Of a stretch of DNA of 32,995 bases, positions 7,898 to 15,919 are shown one piece after another. The stretch lies in the NCBI GenBank assembly GCA_019359075.1, contig JAHHIB010000096.1, positions 1 to 32,995 of the forward strand, read 5' to 3'. The translations under genes and the position numbers were made by a program. Under the pieces are notes generated by a model that had not been told where the DNA came from, did not search any database, and saw only the letters and a list, made by a program, of their open reading frames with translations. The stretch comes from Kalymmatonema hyalinum WJT4-NPBG1. Lineage in GTDB: Bacteria; Cyanobacteriota; Cyanobacteriia; Cyanobacteriales; Nostocaceae. How positions within the stretch are numbered: position 1 is the stretch's first letter; every line of letters starts with the position of its first letter.

Positions 7898-8647
7898 TCA
7901 CGCTGGTTTGTATGCAATAAATGCTAGATGAGCTTTGGGTAAACGGAATTGACCATAACTTTGGGTTGTTTCAACCTCAAAGCCTACTTGACGAAGCTTT
8001 GCTGTCACATCTGCCGCTTTGTATAATTGCTGACGGTGGACTTCGTCATCTCGTCTGTAATGTTCACCCACCTTGCGAAAAGTGATGATTCGTCGCGTTA
8101 GTATTTCACTGTCTCGCTCCTCTTCTTTTTCAACAAGTACTATCCAGTCCTCTCCCTCGGTAAAGTTCTTGCTTGGGGTTCCTGGTGTGACTTGTCCCGG
8201 TTCCGCAATGTCGAAGATAAAAACCCCTCCAGGAGTTAACGCGTTATATATACGGTAGAAGAACTCAACAAGCGTTTGGCTATTGTTGTCTGGATCAAAC
8301 AGGTAGTTGAGGCATTCACTGACGGAAGTGACAGCATTGCATGGCGGAATGTCAGCTTTGAAGAGCGATTCGATCCGAAACTCGGCATCTGGTACTCTTG
8401 TTCGTGCAATTTCGATCATTGACTCAGAAATATCGATTCCCAGGACTTTGTAATCAGCCTTGGTAAATTCTTGCGCCGATAATCCGCTTCCGCAACCTAA
8501 GTCTACTATTAGACCTTCCCGTATTTGGCTACGGTTTAGGATTTCCAAAATGCCAGGAGCAGATTTCAGTGCCCAATCACTGAAACCGACATCATGAATA
8601 AACGCGAGGTCTTGTTTGTACCACTCATTCATCTTGCGCGACCCCAT
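7898..8647 (-). CDS. Class I SAM-dependent methyltransferase
   Basis: The protein has 249 residues from the chosen start, MGSRKMNEWYKQD. Motif I is IVDLGCGSGLSAQE (47-60), followed by the acidic strand end KVLGIDISESMIEIAR and a LTPGGVFIFDI strand. This is the Rossmann-like SAM-binding fold of small-molecule methyltransferases; the substrate is unknown. An in-frame start at 8686 would add 13 residues (MAVDNSHKLNRTA), but these are encoded inside a repeat element. The ATG at 8647 has AGGA 6 bases upstream and fits better. Both that AGGA and the ATG lie in the terminal inverted repeat of the element at 8644-8743. The gene is convergent with flv1, 63 bp away, with no clear terminator between them. 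Confidence 0.82.
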   Translation of the reverse strand: MGSRKMNEWYKQDLAFIHDVGFSDWALKSAPGILEILNRSQIREGLIVDLGCGSGLSAQEFTKADYKVLGIDISESMIEIARTRVPDAEFRIESLFKADIPPCNAVTSVSECLNYLFDPDNNSQTLVEFFYRIYNALTPGGVFIFDIAEPGQVTPGTPSKNFTEGEDWIVLVEKEEERDSEILTRRIITFRKVGEHYRRDDEVHRQQLYKAADVTAKLRQVGFEVETTQSYGQFRLPKAHLAFIAYKPA

Positions 8648-8743
8648 AGCAGTCCTATTTAATTTATGAGAATTATCAACCGCCAAGACGCCAAGGACGC
8701 CAAGAAAAGAGAGAATTTCACGAATTATTTAGGATTCCTATGG
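8644..8743. mobile_element. MITE-like element, copy 1 (100 bp)
   Basis: The ends are 20 bp imperfect inverted repeats. The left end CCATAGCAGTCCTATTTAAT (8644-8663) pairs with the reverse complement of 8724-8743, CCATAGGAATCCTAAATAAT, with 4 mismatches. The interior is a run of ACGCCAAG-type repeats followed by AAAAGAGAGAATTTCA. A related element in opposite orientation lies at 21316-21456. No transposase is encoded and no clear target-site duplication was found, so mobility is inferred only from the structure and the second copy. Confidence 0.6.
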
Positions 8744-8902
8744 CATTGATTTTATAGCGCTTTTGGTTTAATAAAGTACAAATTTATCTGTGTCCATGTG
8801 TGTCCATCTGTGGTTAATTATTTCTTTGGTGTACCTTACTCCAGGTTGCAAACCGCTATATTTTCCCAGTTTAGCTGTACATAGAGATGCAAGATATGAC
8901 AT
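8744..8902. other. Intergenic spacer with cyanobacterial filler repeats
   Basis: No gene was seen. The stretch includes near-repeats TGTGTCCATGTGTGTCCATC at about 8790-8809, a motif common in Nostoc-type intergenic DNA. It separates two minus-strand genes, so the methyltransferase promoter probably lies in or near the MITE-like element. Confidence 0.4.
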
Positions 8903-10186
8903 TTACTCCATGGCGATCGCCTTAATCAACTCATTTGCCTCATCCTGCGCTTGCAGCATTGCCTGTCGTAGTGGTTGCTGTCCCAACAAGGCGCTGACAA
9001 ACTGGTTGTCAAAATTGTTCATAATCGCCGCTGGATACTCTCCTGCTTGCCAAGGCATAGCATAATCCACTCCTGCCACAAGTGCAGCCCGTAAGGGATC
9101 TTGGTCATAACCCAATTTTTGGGCAACAGATTTACGGGATGGCAAAGCGAAGCCTGTTTTCGTCCACTTTGTCATACCTTCTTTACCCGTAAGATAAGAA
9201 ATGAGTTTCCAGGCTTCCGCTTTGTGTTGGGTTTGCTTGTTCATCACGTAGGCGACAGTAAAGACCATCGTGCCTTTGTTCTGATTTATCCTAGGTAATT
9301 CTGCGGTAGCAAACTCCAGATTGGGAAAGGTTTCCGTTAGGTAGGGAATTGCCCAATTGCCCTCAATCACCATTGCAACTTTACCCTGACCAAACATTTC
9401 ACTGCCTGAGTTAGTTCCAACATCAGATTTTTGAGCGGAGGAGCGGTCTTTTTGATACTGATCTACCGCCAATTGTAATCCTTGCAATCCGGCATCACTG
9501 GCAAAGGCTGCATAACCATTTTGGTTTACAACTTGACCACCATAGGCTTTGATTTTGTAAGCCTGACGCGCTAACTCTGGAATTTCTCCAAAACCATATT
9601 GATCCATTCTGCCATCTCGGTTACGGTCTACGGTCAACTTCTGTGAGTAGGCGCGTAATTCCTTCCAAGTTGTTGGCGGAGTGGTTAACCCTGTGGCAGC
9701 AAAAGCTTTTTTATTGTAAAACAGAGCAAGTGTGGAATAGTCCTTGGGCAAACCATAAATATGATTACCGTACTTGAAGCTATTGAGTAGCGTTTGCTCA
9801 AAGTCAGCTAGGTCAAATTCGGAGGTAATATATGCATCAAGTGGTTCTAAAACATTCTGGCTCATGAAGAAAGGAGCATCAATTGCATCTAAATAGAAGA
9901 CATCAGGTGCAGCTTCACCAACTAAACGGGTTTTAATAACATCCATGTATTGGTCGTTGATGACCTCATGTCTGACTTTGATACCTGGGTGCTGTGCTTC
10001 AAAGTCTTGTAATACTTCTTTCAAGAGTTTTTGCTCTGCTGGACTAGCTATCCAACCACCGAGTTTGATGGTAACTGCAGTTGGTCCTCTTGAGGCGCTA
10101 GGATTGGGTAGGTTGTGACAAGCAATCACCCACAGGGCGATCGCTACTAACAGTCCCAAAAATTTCAACAATTTAGTTCGCATCAC
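8903..10186 (-). CDS. ABC transporter sugar-type substrate-binding lipoprotein
   Basis: The 427-residue protein begins with a lipoprotein signal: basic MMRTK, a hydrophobic stretch, then lipobox VIAC with C23 as the likely lipidated cysteine. The mature protein has family 1 extracellular solute-binding features (MalE/UgpB-like): VTIKLGGWIASPAE at the start, APDVFYLDAIDAP (93-105), YGLPKDYSTLALFYNKKAF (144-162), and GKVAMVIEGNWAIPYL later. DRNRDGRMDQYG at 187-198 resembles an EF-hand-like calcium loop seen in some relatives. It should capture a sugar or polyol in the periplasm and pass it to an ABC permease. No permease or ATPase gene of that class lies nearby, so it is an orphan component here. 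It is divergent from the MFS gene at 10340. Confidence 0.9.
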   Translation of the reverse strand: MMRTKLLKFLGLLVAIALWVIACHNLPNPSASRGPTAVTIKLGGWIASPAEQKLLKEVLQDFEAQHPGIKVRHEVINDQYMDVIKTRLVGEAAPDVFYLDAIDAPFFMSQNVLEPLDAYITSEFDLADFEQTLLNSFKYGNHIYGLPKDYSTLALFYNKKAFAATGLTTPPTTWKELRAYSQKLTVDRNRDGRMDQYGFGEIPELARQAYKIKAYGGQVVNQNGYAAFASDAGLQGLQLAVDQYQKDRSSAQKSDVGTNSGSEMFGQGKVAMVIEGNWAIPYLTETFPNLEFATAELPRINQNKGTMVFTVAYVMNKQTQHKAEAWKLISYLTGKEGMTKWTKTGFALPSRKSVAQKLGYDQDPLRAALVAGVDYAMPWQAGEYPAAIMNNFDNQFVSALLGQQPLRQAMLQAQDEANELIKAIAME

Positions 10187-10339
10187 GGCTAGATAAAAAT
10201 TCTGTCACTTTACATACTGTTTTTGTAGCTTAGGATGAAATTTCTTTGTTATCTAAATTTTTGTTGAGAAATGCAAGTTAGAATAACAAACGATGGACCA
10301 CACAGTTAGAGATGTTTCATCTACCTGTAGATATAAATT

Positions 10340-11788
10340 ATGGATTCTATTCCACTAGAAATGACTGCTTCTGAAATAACCCAGATAACAGTTTCGGAAA
10401 CAGCACCCTCTCCTACCTCAAAACTCAGCCCACTAATCTCTAAGGATGGTATTCGCACCAGCCTCAAAGCCTCAACCGTGGATGCTGTGTTCGCAACGTT
10501 TATGAATATTACTTGTAGCGGGATTTTGCTCAGTAATTTCCTGGTAGAGTTAGATGCCAGTCCCATAGTTTTTGGGATGCTGTCTTCTATCGCGATGATA
10601 GTAAATCTCATCCAGCCTTTGGGTGCTTACCTGTCAGAACGCACAACCAGTCGCTTTCGCTTTTCTGTGTTGACAAACGGGACTAGTCGGTTACTCTGGC
10701 TACTTCTAGTCATTGGCATTGCAGCCCTAAGCTTAGGACGGATTAATTCTCACCAAGTGGTGATGCTGGTGCTGGTGATTGTCTTGTTAACCAATCTATC
10801 GGCAGCATTGGATAGTTCATCATGGTTGTCGTGGATGGCAACCCTCGTGCCTCGGCGGTTGCGGGGGCGGTATTTCGGATTACGTAACAGTCTGGCTAGC
10901 CTAACCAATTTGGTTTGTGTACCTTTAGCGGGTTTAGCTGTCTCGAAATGGCCCGGTGGGACTCTACAAGGTTATGGCGTGGTGCTGTTTGTGGGTGTCA
11001 TCTCGGGGTTAATAAGCTTGGGGTGTCAGTACTTCCAAGTGGATGTGAACCCACAGGAGCAAAACGCTGCTGCCATGAAATCTTCTGCCCAAAAGGCAGT
11101 TTCTGATGATGCAAATAATGCAACTGCTGAAGACAGCATCTGGAAGAACTCTAACTTTTTAAGGTTTCTGCTGTATTTCAGCTCGTGGATGTTTGCTGCT
11201 AACCTCAGCCTCCCCTTCTTCAACATGTATATGCTGGGCACGCTCAATTTAGAGGTAAGCTGGGTAACTTTCTATGGTAGCCTTCAAGCGGGGGCGAATC
11301 TGCTGATGCTTATCATTTGGGGCAGGTTAGCAGACAAAATCGGCAATCGTCCAATTTTGCTTGTTGTAGGGATGGTGGCTGCAAGCGTACCGCTGCTGTG
11401 GCTGGCGATTGGTACTAACCTTATTGATGTGTGGGATTTGTGGCTGTGGTTGCCGCTGATACACATCTTTATTGGAGGTAACTGGGCGGCACTTGACTTG
11501 TGCAACAACAATCTGCACATAGAGGTGACACCAGTTAAAAATAAATCCATCTATTTCGCGACTACTGCTGCCGTTGGCGGGGTGAGTGGTGCTCTAGGTA
11601 CCACCATAGGCGGTTTCGTCGCAGAAAATCCTTCCTTTGGAGGCTTAGCAGGATTGTTCGCAGTCTCTGCCGTATTGCGACTTGCAGCGCTTGTCCCGCT
11701 GATGTTTGTCCAAGAACCGGGAAGACAATCTTTCACCCAGATGGTACAAAGTCTCTCGATATTTCGCAGAAAGGTAATTGAGAGTTAG
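10340..11788 (+). CDS. MFS transporter
   Basis: This 482-residue multi-pass membrane protein has about 12 hydrophobic segments. The first 40 or so residues are a hydrophilic, Ser/Thr-rich cytoplasmic extension. An MFS-type inter-helix loop is recognisable as WGRLADKIGNRPILLVVGM in the second half, and RRLRGRYFGLRNSLASL in the first half resembles the loop of the same family. A hydrophilic central loop (about residues 235-270, KSSAQKAVSDDANNATAED) separates the two six-helix halves. The substrate cannot be inferred. Transcription diverges from the sugar-binding lipoprotein gene, with 153 bp between them. No strong ribosome binding site is seen before the ATG at 10340; an in-frame ATG at 10361 is the alternative. 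Confidence 0.85.
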   Translation: MDSIPLEMTASEITQITVSETAPSPTSKLSPLISKDGIRTSLKASTVDAVFATFMNITCSGILLSNFLVELDASPIVFGMLSSIAMIVNLIQPLGAYLSERTTSRFRFSVLTNGTSRLLWLLLVIGIAALSLGRINSHQVVMLVLVIVLLTNLSAALDSSSWLSWMATLVPRRLRGRYFGLRNSLASLTNLVCVPLAGLAVSKWPGGTLQGYGVVLFVGVISGLISLGCQYFQVDVNPQEQNAAAMKSSAQKAVSDDANNATAEDSIWKNSNFLRFLLYFSSWMFAANLSLPFFNMYMLGTLNLEVSWVTFYGSLQAGANLLMLIIWGRLADKIGNRPILLVVGMVAASVPLLWLAIGTNLIDVWDLWLWLPLIHIFIGGNWAALDLCNNNLHIEVTPVKNKSIYFATTAAVGGVSGALGTTIGGFVAENPSFGGLAGLFAVSAVLRLAALVPLMFVQEPGRQSFTQMVQSLSIFRRKVIES

Positions 11789-11975
11789 GTATTAGGCTGC
11801 TTGGTAGAGATACGGTGACTTCTTCCATTCATTCCAAAAAAATGAATAATTAACCGCAGATCTAGACGCCCTTTGGTCGGCTCCCCGTAGGGTACGCACC
11901 CTCGACACAGATGATTGGAATAATTTATTTTTTGGAAGTCTCTAAGATTAATAGTCATTGCTTCTAAATTCTCTT
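11789..11975. other. Intergenic spacer with short GC-rich repeat fragments
   Basis: No gene was seen. CCCCGTAGGGTACGCACCC at about 11882-11900 is a dispersed GC-rich repeat-type sequence inside an AT-rich spacer. The spacer lies between two convergent genes (MFS plus, PIN toxin minus). Confidence 0.4.
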
Positions 11976-12401
11976 CTAACCGTTCCTTTCATCCCCCATA
12001 TTGCAAACTAACCTGTTAAATAAAGACACAGAAATAATCGTTGTATTTACCAAAGTTTGCGCCTGATTAAAATCAGAATCACCCGTAATCAAAAAATCTG
12101 CCTCTGCTGCTACAGCACAAGCTAAAAACTTTGCATCTTTTCTATCTGTTGGAAAATCAATTACCACATTGACATCAATTAGCATCGCTAATATATCAAT
12201 AATTTCAAACCATTCTGCTCTAACTTCATCTGTCAACTTAAACTTACCGCGACTTAACACCTCCTTATATTCCGCTACAATTTCTTCAGAAACAATCCAT
12301 TCACAATCTGGATTATCAAAAATAAACTGAATAACTGCTCTTGGTACTCTACCCTTAAGGACAGCAGAAACTAAAACATTCGTGTCAATGACAACTTTCA
12401 T
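11976..12401 (-). CDS. PIN-domain toxin (VapC-like ribonuclease family)
   Basis: This 141-residue PIN-domain protein belongs to the group annotated as putative toxin components of type II toxin-antitoxin systems. The acidic metal-binding residues are visible: D6 in VVIDTNVLVSA, E44 in IVAEYKEVLSR, D89 in DRKDAKFLACA and D108/D110 in ITGDSDF. PIN toxins are Mg-dependent ribonucleases, often acting on tRNA or rRNA; the target of this one is unknown. Its ATG overlaps the stop codon of the upstream small gene by 4 bases (ATGA), the usual arrangement for translational coupling of antitoxin and toxin. Confidence 0.85.
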   Translation of the reverse strand: MKVVIDTNVLVSAVLKGRVPRAVIQFIFDNPDCEWIVSEEIVAEYKEVLSRGKFKLTDEVRAEWFEIIDILAMLIDVNVVIDFPTDRKDAKFLACAVAAEADFLITGDSDFNQAQTLVNTTIISVSLFNRLVCNMGDERNG

Positions 12402-12637
12402 TGTCCGCGTCGGTAAGCTTCGATCTCTGCTGCTATTTCTGCTTCGGTAATATCTTGTACTCCTGGAAGCGACTGTGTTTTCTCAAATAAATCTCTCAGT
12501 TTTTTACTAATTTCCGCTCTTGGGTTATCCTCAGGTAAGATAATTATTTCTACTCGCTGTCCCGCCTGAAAAGGTAAATCAGATAATATTACTTGCTTTG
12601 GGTCTGTAATGGTGATGTATTTTTTGTAAACGTTCAT
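12398..12637 (-). CDS. Antitoxin partner of the PIN toxin
   Basis: This 79-residue acidic protein is encoded immediately upstream of the PIN toxin and overlaps it by 4 bases. The N-terminal half (KKYITITDPKQVILSDLPF, then GQRVEIIILPED) looks like a small beta-rich AbrB/Phd-like DNA-binding segment. The C-terminal half (KKLRDLFEKTQ, then ITEAEIAAEIEAYRRGQ) is helical and charged, as expected for a toxin-neutralising tail. In cyanobacterial genomes such proteins commonly pair with PIN toxins and repress their own operon. The assignment rests on gene order and size more than on a diagnostic motif. Confidence 0.7.
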   Translation of the reverse strand: MNVYKKYITITDPKQVILSDLPFQAGQRVEIIILPEDNPRAEISKKLRDLFEKTQSLPGVQDITEAEIAAEIEAYRRGQ

Positions 12638-13162
12638 AATTCCTCTATTGACTTTGCCTTTCTCAGGTTTCGTGTAGTAGATGATCCAAACTATCGTAAT
12701 TTCGTTTTCCGTCTCGCTTCAAAAACTTAACTTACAGCGCTTTTCACATGATTAGACCACGATGGGGTGTGAAACAGTTCATTTAGCCCCACCCCGGTTT
12801 TGTCTTGCGCCAAAACCGCCCCTCCCGTTTGTGCTGAGTCCAACGCTACAGGCGGGCTTCGCCGTGAGCGCTCAGCGGCTCGAGTGAGCCTCGCCGAACT
12901 CCGAACGGTTTCCCGCCGTAGGCGACTGGCGTAAGCGCAAAGCGTGCCGCAGGCATACGCGTAGCGTGTCCGTAAGCGCAAAGCGTGCCGCAGGCATACG
13001 CGCAGCGTGTCCGTAAAGACTCAGGACATACCCGGAGGCGGAGGGGATCAAGGAGTGGGGTAAACCAACGTGGAATAAAGGTTTGAATGTGATTGTTGAC
13101 ACGAATGAGCAATGCTATGCCCGTACAAACTTTTCCCTTTTCTCCCCACTCCCCATCTGCCG
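12638..13162. other. 525 bp repeat-rich intergenic patch without a gene
   Basis: The interval holds several unrelated repeat types and no believable gene. An 8 bp stem-loop (CGGTTTTG, 8-base loop, CAAAACCG) lies at 12795-12818. A dense GC-rich repeat block runs from about 12840 to 13015 with a tandem 41 bp unit at its end. The plus strand at about 12669-12731 reads SGFRVVDDPNYRNFVFRLA, which may be a scar of a formylglycine-generating-enzyme-like C-terminus. Open frames across 12727-13202 on the minus strand are Arg/Ala-rich translations of the repeats and were not accepted. Confidence 0.6.
12930..13011. repeat. Two tandem copies of a 41 bp GC-rich repeat
   Basis: Units 12930-12970 and 12971-13011 start CGTAAGCGCAAAGCGTGCCG and end in AGCGTGTC. 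They differ at a single base (GCGTAGCG versus GCGCAGCG). A truncated third copy (CGTAA) follows. The core GCGTGCCGCAGGCATA also occurs, slightly changed, at 424-440, so this is a dispersed family. Confidence 0.9.
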
Positions 13163-14119
13163 TTACTCTGCAACGGTAGAACTCAAACTTCTTGTTTCCC
13201 AAACCACCATATTGTGAGTTGTCGTTGGTGCGGGTGGCTGGTGCAAAGCAATCAACTGTGCTAGAGTTTTCTTTAGCTGAGTACGAGGCACAATATCATC
13301 GACAAAACCGTGCTTTAGCAAATCTTCGGCACTTTGAAAATCGTCTGGCAGTTTTTCTCGTAGGGTTTGCTCAATCACTCGCCGACCAGCAAAACCAATC
13401 GTAGCTTTCGGTTCTGCTAAGATGATATCGCCCAACATGGCAAAACTTGCTGTCACACCACCTGTGGTGGGGTTCGTTAAAACGGGAATGTACAGTAGCC
13501 GCTCTTCCCGATGACGCTGCAAAGCTCCTGAAATTTTCGCCATCTGCATCAGCGAGAGCATCCCTTCTTGCATCCTGGCTCCACCAGAGGTACAAACAAT
13601 CACTACAGGATAACGTCGCTGAGTGGCTTGCTCAATCAAACGGGTCAGTTTTTCTCCCACAACAGACCCCATGCTTCCACCCATGAAGCGGAAGTCCATG
13701 ACGCCAAGAGCAATAGGTAAACCGTCTATTTGACCCAAACCAGTTTTAACGGCGTCTACTAAATCAAGTTTGTCCTGCATTTCCCGCAGGCGATCGCTAT
13801 AAGCTTTGCGATCGCGGAATTGCAGTGGATCGCTGGGACGCAATTGCTCATCCATCGCTCTCCAGGTGTTTGCGTCAATCAATTGACGGATGCGCTCATC
13901 GCTATCAACTCGATTATGATGTCCGCACTCGACGCAAACCATTTGGTTCGCTCTCAAGTCTTTGGTATATGTCAAGACACTACAGTTAGAACATTTATGC
14001 CACAGCCCATCAGCAATTTCACGTTCTTGACGTTCCAGGATGGTAGATCCTGATTTGCGTCGATTTGCAAACCAATCTAACAGAGATTTTAAACCGCGTG
14101 ATTCTTCGTTGTTCGCCAT
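13163..14119 (-). CDS. accD: Acetyl-CoA carboxylase carboxyltransferase subunit beta
   Basis: AccD and AccA form the carboxyltransferase that moves CO2 from biotin-BCCP to acetyl-CoA, giving malonyl-CoA for fatty acid synthesis. The protein has 318 residues from [20 protein letters not shown], the usual cyanobacterial N-terminus. The open frame extends 14 residues further to 14161, but those residues are not family-like. The N-terminal zinc ribbon is C43, C46, C62 and C65 (CSNC ... CVEC). The crotonase-like carboxyltransferase core shows [20 protein letters not shown] and [18 protein letters not shown], then the [17 protein letters not shown] block. It is the most downstream gene of the five-gene minus-strand leuB-accD region. 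Confidence 0.96.
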   Translation of the reverse strand: MANNEESRGLKSLLDWFANRRKSGSTILERQEREIADGLWHKCSNCSVLTYTKDLRANQMVCVECGHHNRVDSDERIRQLIDANTWRAMDEQLRPSDPLQFRDRKAYSDRLREMQDKLDLVDAVKTGLGQIDGLPIALGVMDFRFMGGSMGSVVGEKLTRLIEQATQRRYPVVIVCTSGGARMQEGMLSLMQMAKISGALQRHREERLLYIPVLTNPTTGGVTASFAMLGDIILAEPKATIGFAGRRVIEQTLREKLPDDFQSAEDLLKHGFVDDIVPRTQLKKTLAQLIALHQPPAPTTTHNMVVWETRSLSSTVAE

Positions 14120-14324
14120 TTGTATCTTATTTGGGTGGATAGTATGTCCAAAAGAGGTCAAGCCCCTTCTTTGTTGTCTTTATTCTTTTATCATTAGCCC
14201 TTTGTCCATACTAAGGATTAATGACTCATAACTCATAACTACTTATTCAAATTCGTCTTGTAAGCAAATCAGACCTTCTGTATGCATCTTTGGTTGCCAG
14301 CTTAACGAAAATACGTAAACAAAT

Positions 14325-14540
14325 TCAAGTCTCTTGCTCATCTTCTGGCGGACTTAAGAGTAGCAACGCAGTCCACTTGTCTTGTAAACGTACCTGCAAA
14401 GCTGCTGGAGTCCCAGCCCCCAAATACGATTTCACCCCCAAATCAATAATTTTTGTTGGTATATCATGAGAGGCAAGCAGTTGTTGCATCAGTTCTGCTT
14501 GCCAACGGGTAGTTGTTGTTAAGAGGGTGATCCAAGTCAC
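14325..14540 (-). CDS. Small DUF2007-like protein
   Basis: This 71-residue protein, MTWITLLTTTTRWQAELMQQ followed by LLASHDIPTKIIDLGVKSYL, fits the pattern of small DUF2007 (putative signal-transducing) domains: a beta strand, a helix over which two membrane-proximal Leu pairs recur, then ALQVRLQDKWTALLLL and an acidic tail. The molecular role of the family is not established. It lies between accD and pilD on the same strand, 205 bp before accD and 146 bp after pilD. The composition is convincing for a real gene although it is short. Confidence 0.65.
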   Translation of the reverse strand: MTWITLLTTTTRWQAELMQQLLASHDIPTKIIDLGVKSYLGAGTPAALQVRLQDKWTALLLLSPPEDEQET

Positions 14541-14686
14541 AAGATGATATTACCAAAAGCTGAAAGATAGATGGGGTGATGAAATTTACAGTTGTGATGT
14601 AACAGGAAATGGTGAGATGAACACGACTTTTGTATGAACGTCGTCGCAACGTCTCTACAACTTTTGACTTCCCTTGTTCAGCCCGA

Positions 14687-15499
14687 TCAGAAAAATAACC
14701 GCAGGTAAGCAGACAAAATAGCCTCGCCGCCAAATAGAGCAATAACTGCGCCGCAAGCAAGAAAAGGACCAAAAGATATCTTTTGTCCCCATTTTTGAGG
14801 CGATAGTATTATACTACCTCCACCTACGATCGCTCCCACCAGACAAGCAAGAAAACTAGCAACAAGCAAATACTTCCATCCTAGCCATGCTCCCATCATG
14901 GCTGCTAATTTGGCGTCTCCTCCACCCATAGCAGTTTTGCCAAACACAATTGAACCAATGATTCTGATCGCATCAAACAGCCATAAGCCCAAGACTGCTC
15001 CTACGATCGCGATCATGAAATGATCTACCAATCCTAGCCAACTCGCTTCTAGTAAAAAACCATAAACCATCTGAAAAACAATTCCCATGACCAAACCCGA
15101 CTTAGTCAACGGGTTGGGTAATGTCATTGTATCTATATCTATCAGCGATAGCGCTAATAACCAACTGCAAAACGCCCAGTAGCCTATTGTAGAGAGCGAA
15201 AATTTAAATATCCAAAAAACTAGCAAAAAAATAATACCCGTTACCCCTTCTACCACAGGGTAACGGATAGAGATTTTACTTTTACAATAACGGCAACGCC
15301 CTCTTAACCATAGCCATCCCAACACTGGGACATTATCGTAGGGTTTGAGCTGGTTTAAGCAATGGGGACAGCGAGAAGGCGGAAAAAGAATCGACTGCTG
15401 AGTTGGTAAACGATAAACGACAACATTTATGAAGCTACCAATAGAAGCTCCTAGGGCGAAAACGATGACACTTGCCTGGACTATGATCAAGGTGTCCAT
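14687..15499 (-). CDS. pilD: Prepilin peptidase / N-methyltransferase
   Basis: PilD cleaves the leader of type IV pilin precursors and methylates the new N-terminus in the inner membrane; it is needed for cyanobacterial motility and DNA uptake. The 270-residue protein has an N-terminal membrane helix (about 7-29), then the cytoplasmic methyltransferase domain with two CxxC zinc motifs, CPHC (44-47) and CRYC (69-72). Hydrophobic helices follow. The aspartyl protease residues are visible in SLIDIDTMTLPN (D121/D123 region) and in GGGDAKLAAMMGAWLG (D195). Length and order match bifunctional PilD. Confidence 0.93.
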   Translation of the reverse strand: MDTLIIVQASVIVFALGASIGSFINVVVYRLPTQQSILFPPSRCPHCLNQLKPYDNVPVLGWLWLRGRCRYCKSKISIRYPVVEGVTGIIFLLVFWIFKFSLSTIGYWAFCSWLLALSLIDIDTMTLPNPLTKSGLVMGIVFQMVYGFLLEASWLGLVDHFMIAIVGAVLGLWLFDAIRIIGSIVFGKTAMGGGDAKLAAMMGAWLGWKYLLVASFLACLVGAIVGGGSIILSPQKWGQKISFGPFLACGAVIALFGGEAILSAYLRLFF

Positions 15500-15566
15500 T
15501 AAGTCAATTGTCTTTTGTCATTTGTCCTTTGCTCAAAGGTTATAACACTGACTCATGGCTAATGAC

Positions 15567-15830
15567 TTAATACATATACGATTCAATTTGATTCAACTGC
15601 ACGAAACATTCTTGTGGCAAGAGGACTGGTTGATTGGTAAAAATCACCTTACCTCGGTGATTAAATCGGTTAATAGCGACTCCTGAAGGTTGCCCAGTCA
15701 TTTCAGGATGTACCTCACAGTAAATGTGATAAATCTGACCAGCGGCTCTGATGACGGCAGGATCAATCAAAGCTGGCTGGGGTTTTTGGTTGGTATAATT
15801 TGCTTGTCCTTGTTTTAAAGCGTACACCAC
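15567..15830 (-). CDS. Small conserved cyanobacterial protein of unknown function
   Basis: The 87-residue protein begins with GTG at 15830, directly after an in-frame stop. It is rich in Gln, Asn and Ile and contains VIRAAGQIYHIYCEVHPEMT followed by RFNHRGKVIFTNQPVLLP. It has no signal peptide or membrane helix, one cysteine and several histidines. It resembles hypothetical proteins I associate with cyanobacterial genomes, but I know no function. It lies between leuB and pilD on the same strand. Confidence 0.65.
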   Translation of the reverse strand: MVYALKQGQANYTNQKPQPALIDPAVIRAAGQIYHIYCEVHPEMTGQPSGVAINRFNHRGKVIFTNQPVLLPQECFVQLNQIESYMY

Positions 15831-15919
15831 TCACTGTATCTTGTTGTAGGTTTGTGTTAATAGTTTATCCGAAAAGTTTCAGCAAATGTTGCCAAAATTG
15901 TCGGTTTGAGCTTATGCAA

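Noticed and set aside
12727-13202. Overlapping minus-strand frames of 76-118 codons rich in Arg and Ala
   Set aside because: They translate the GC-rich tandem repeats (ARMPAARFAL-type units) in several frames at once and overlap the end of accD. No coding signal is independent of the repeats.
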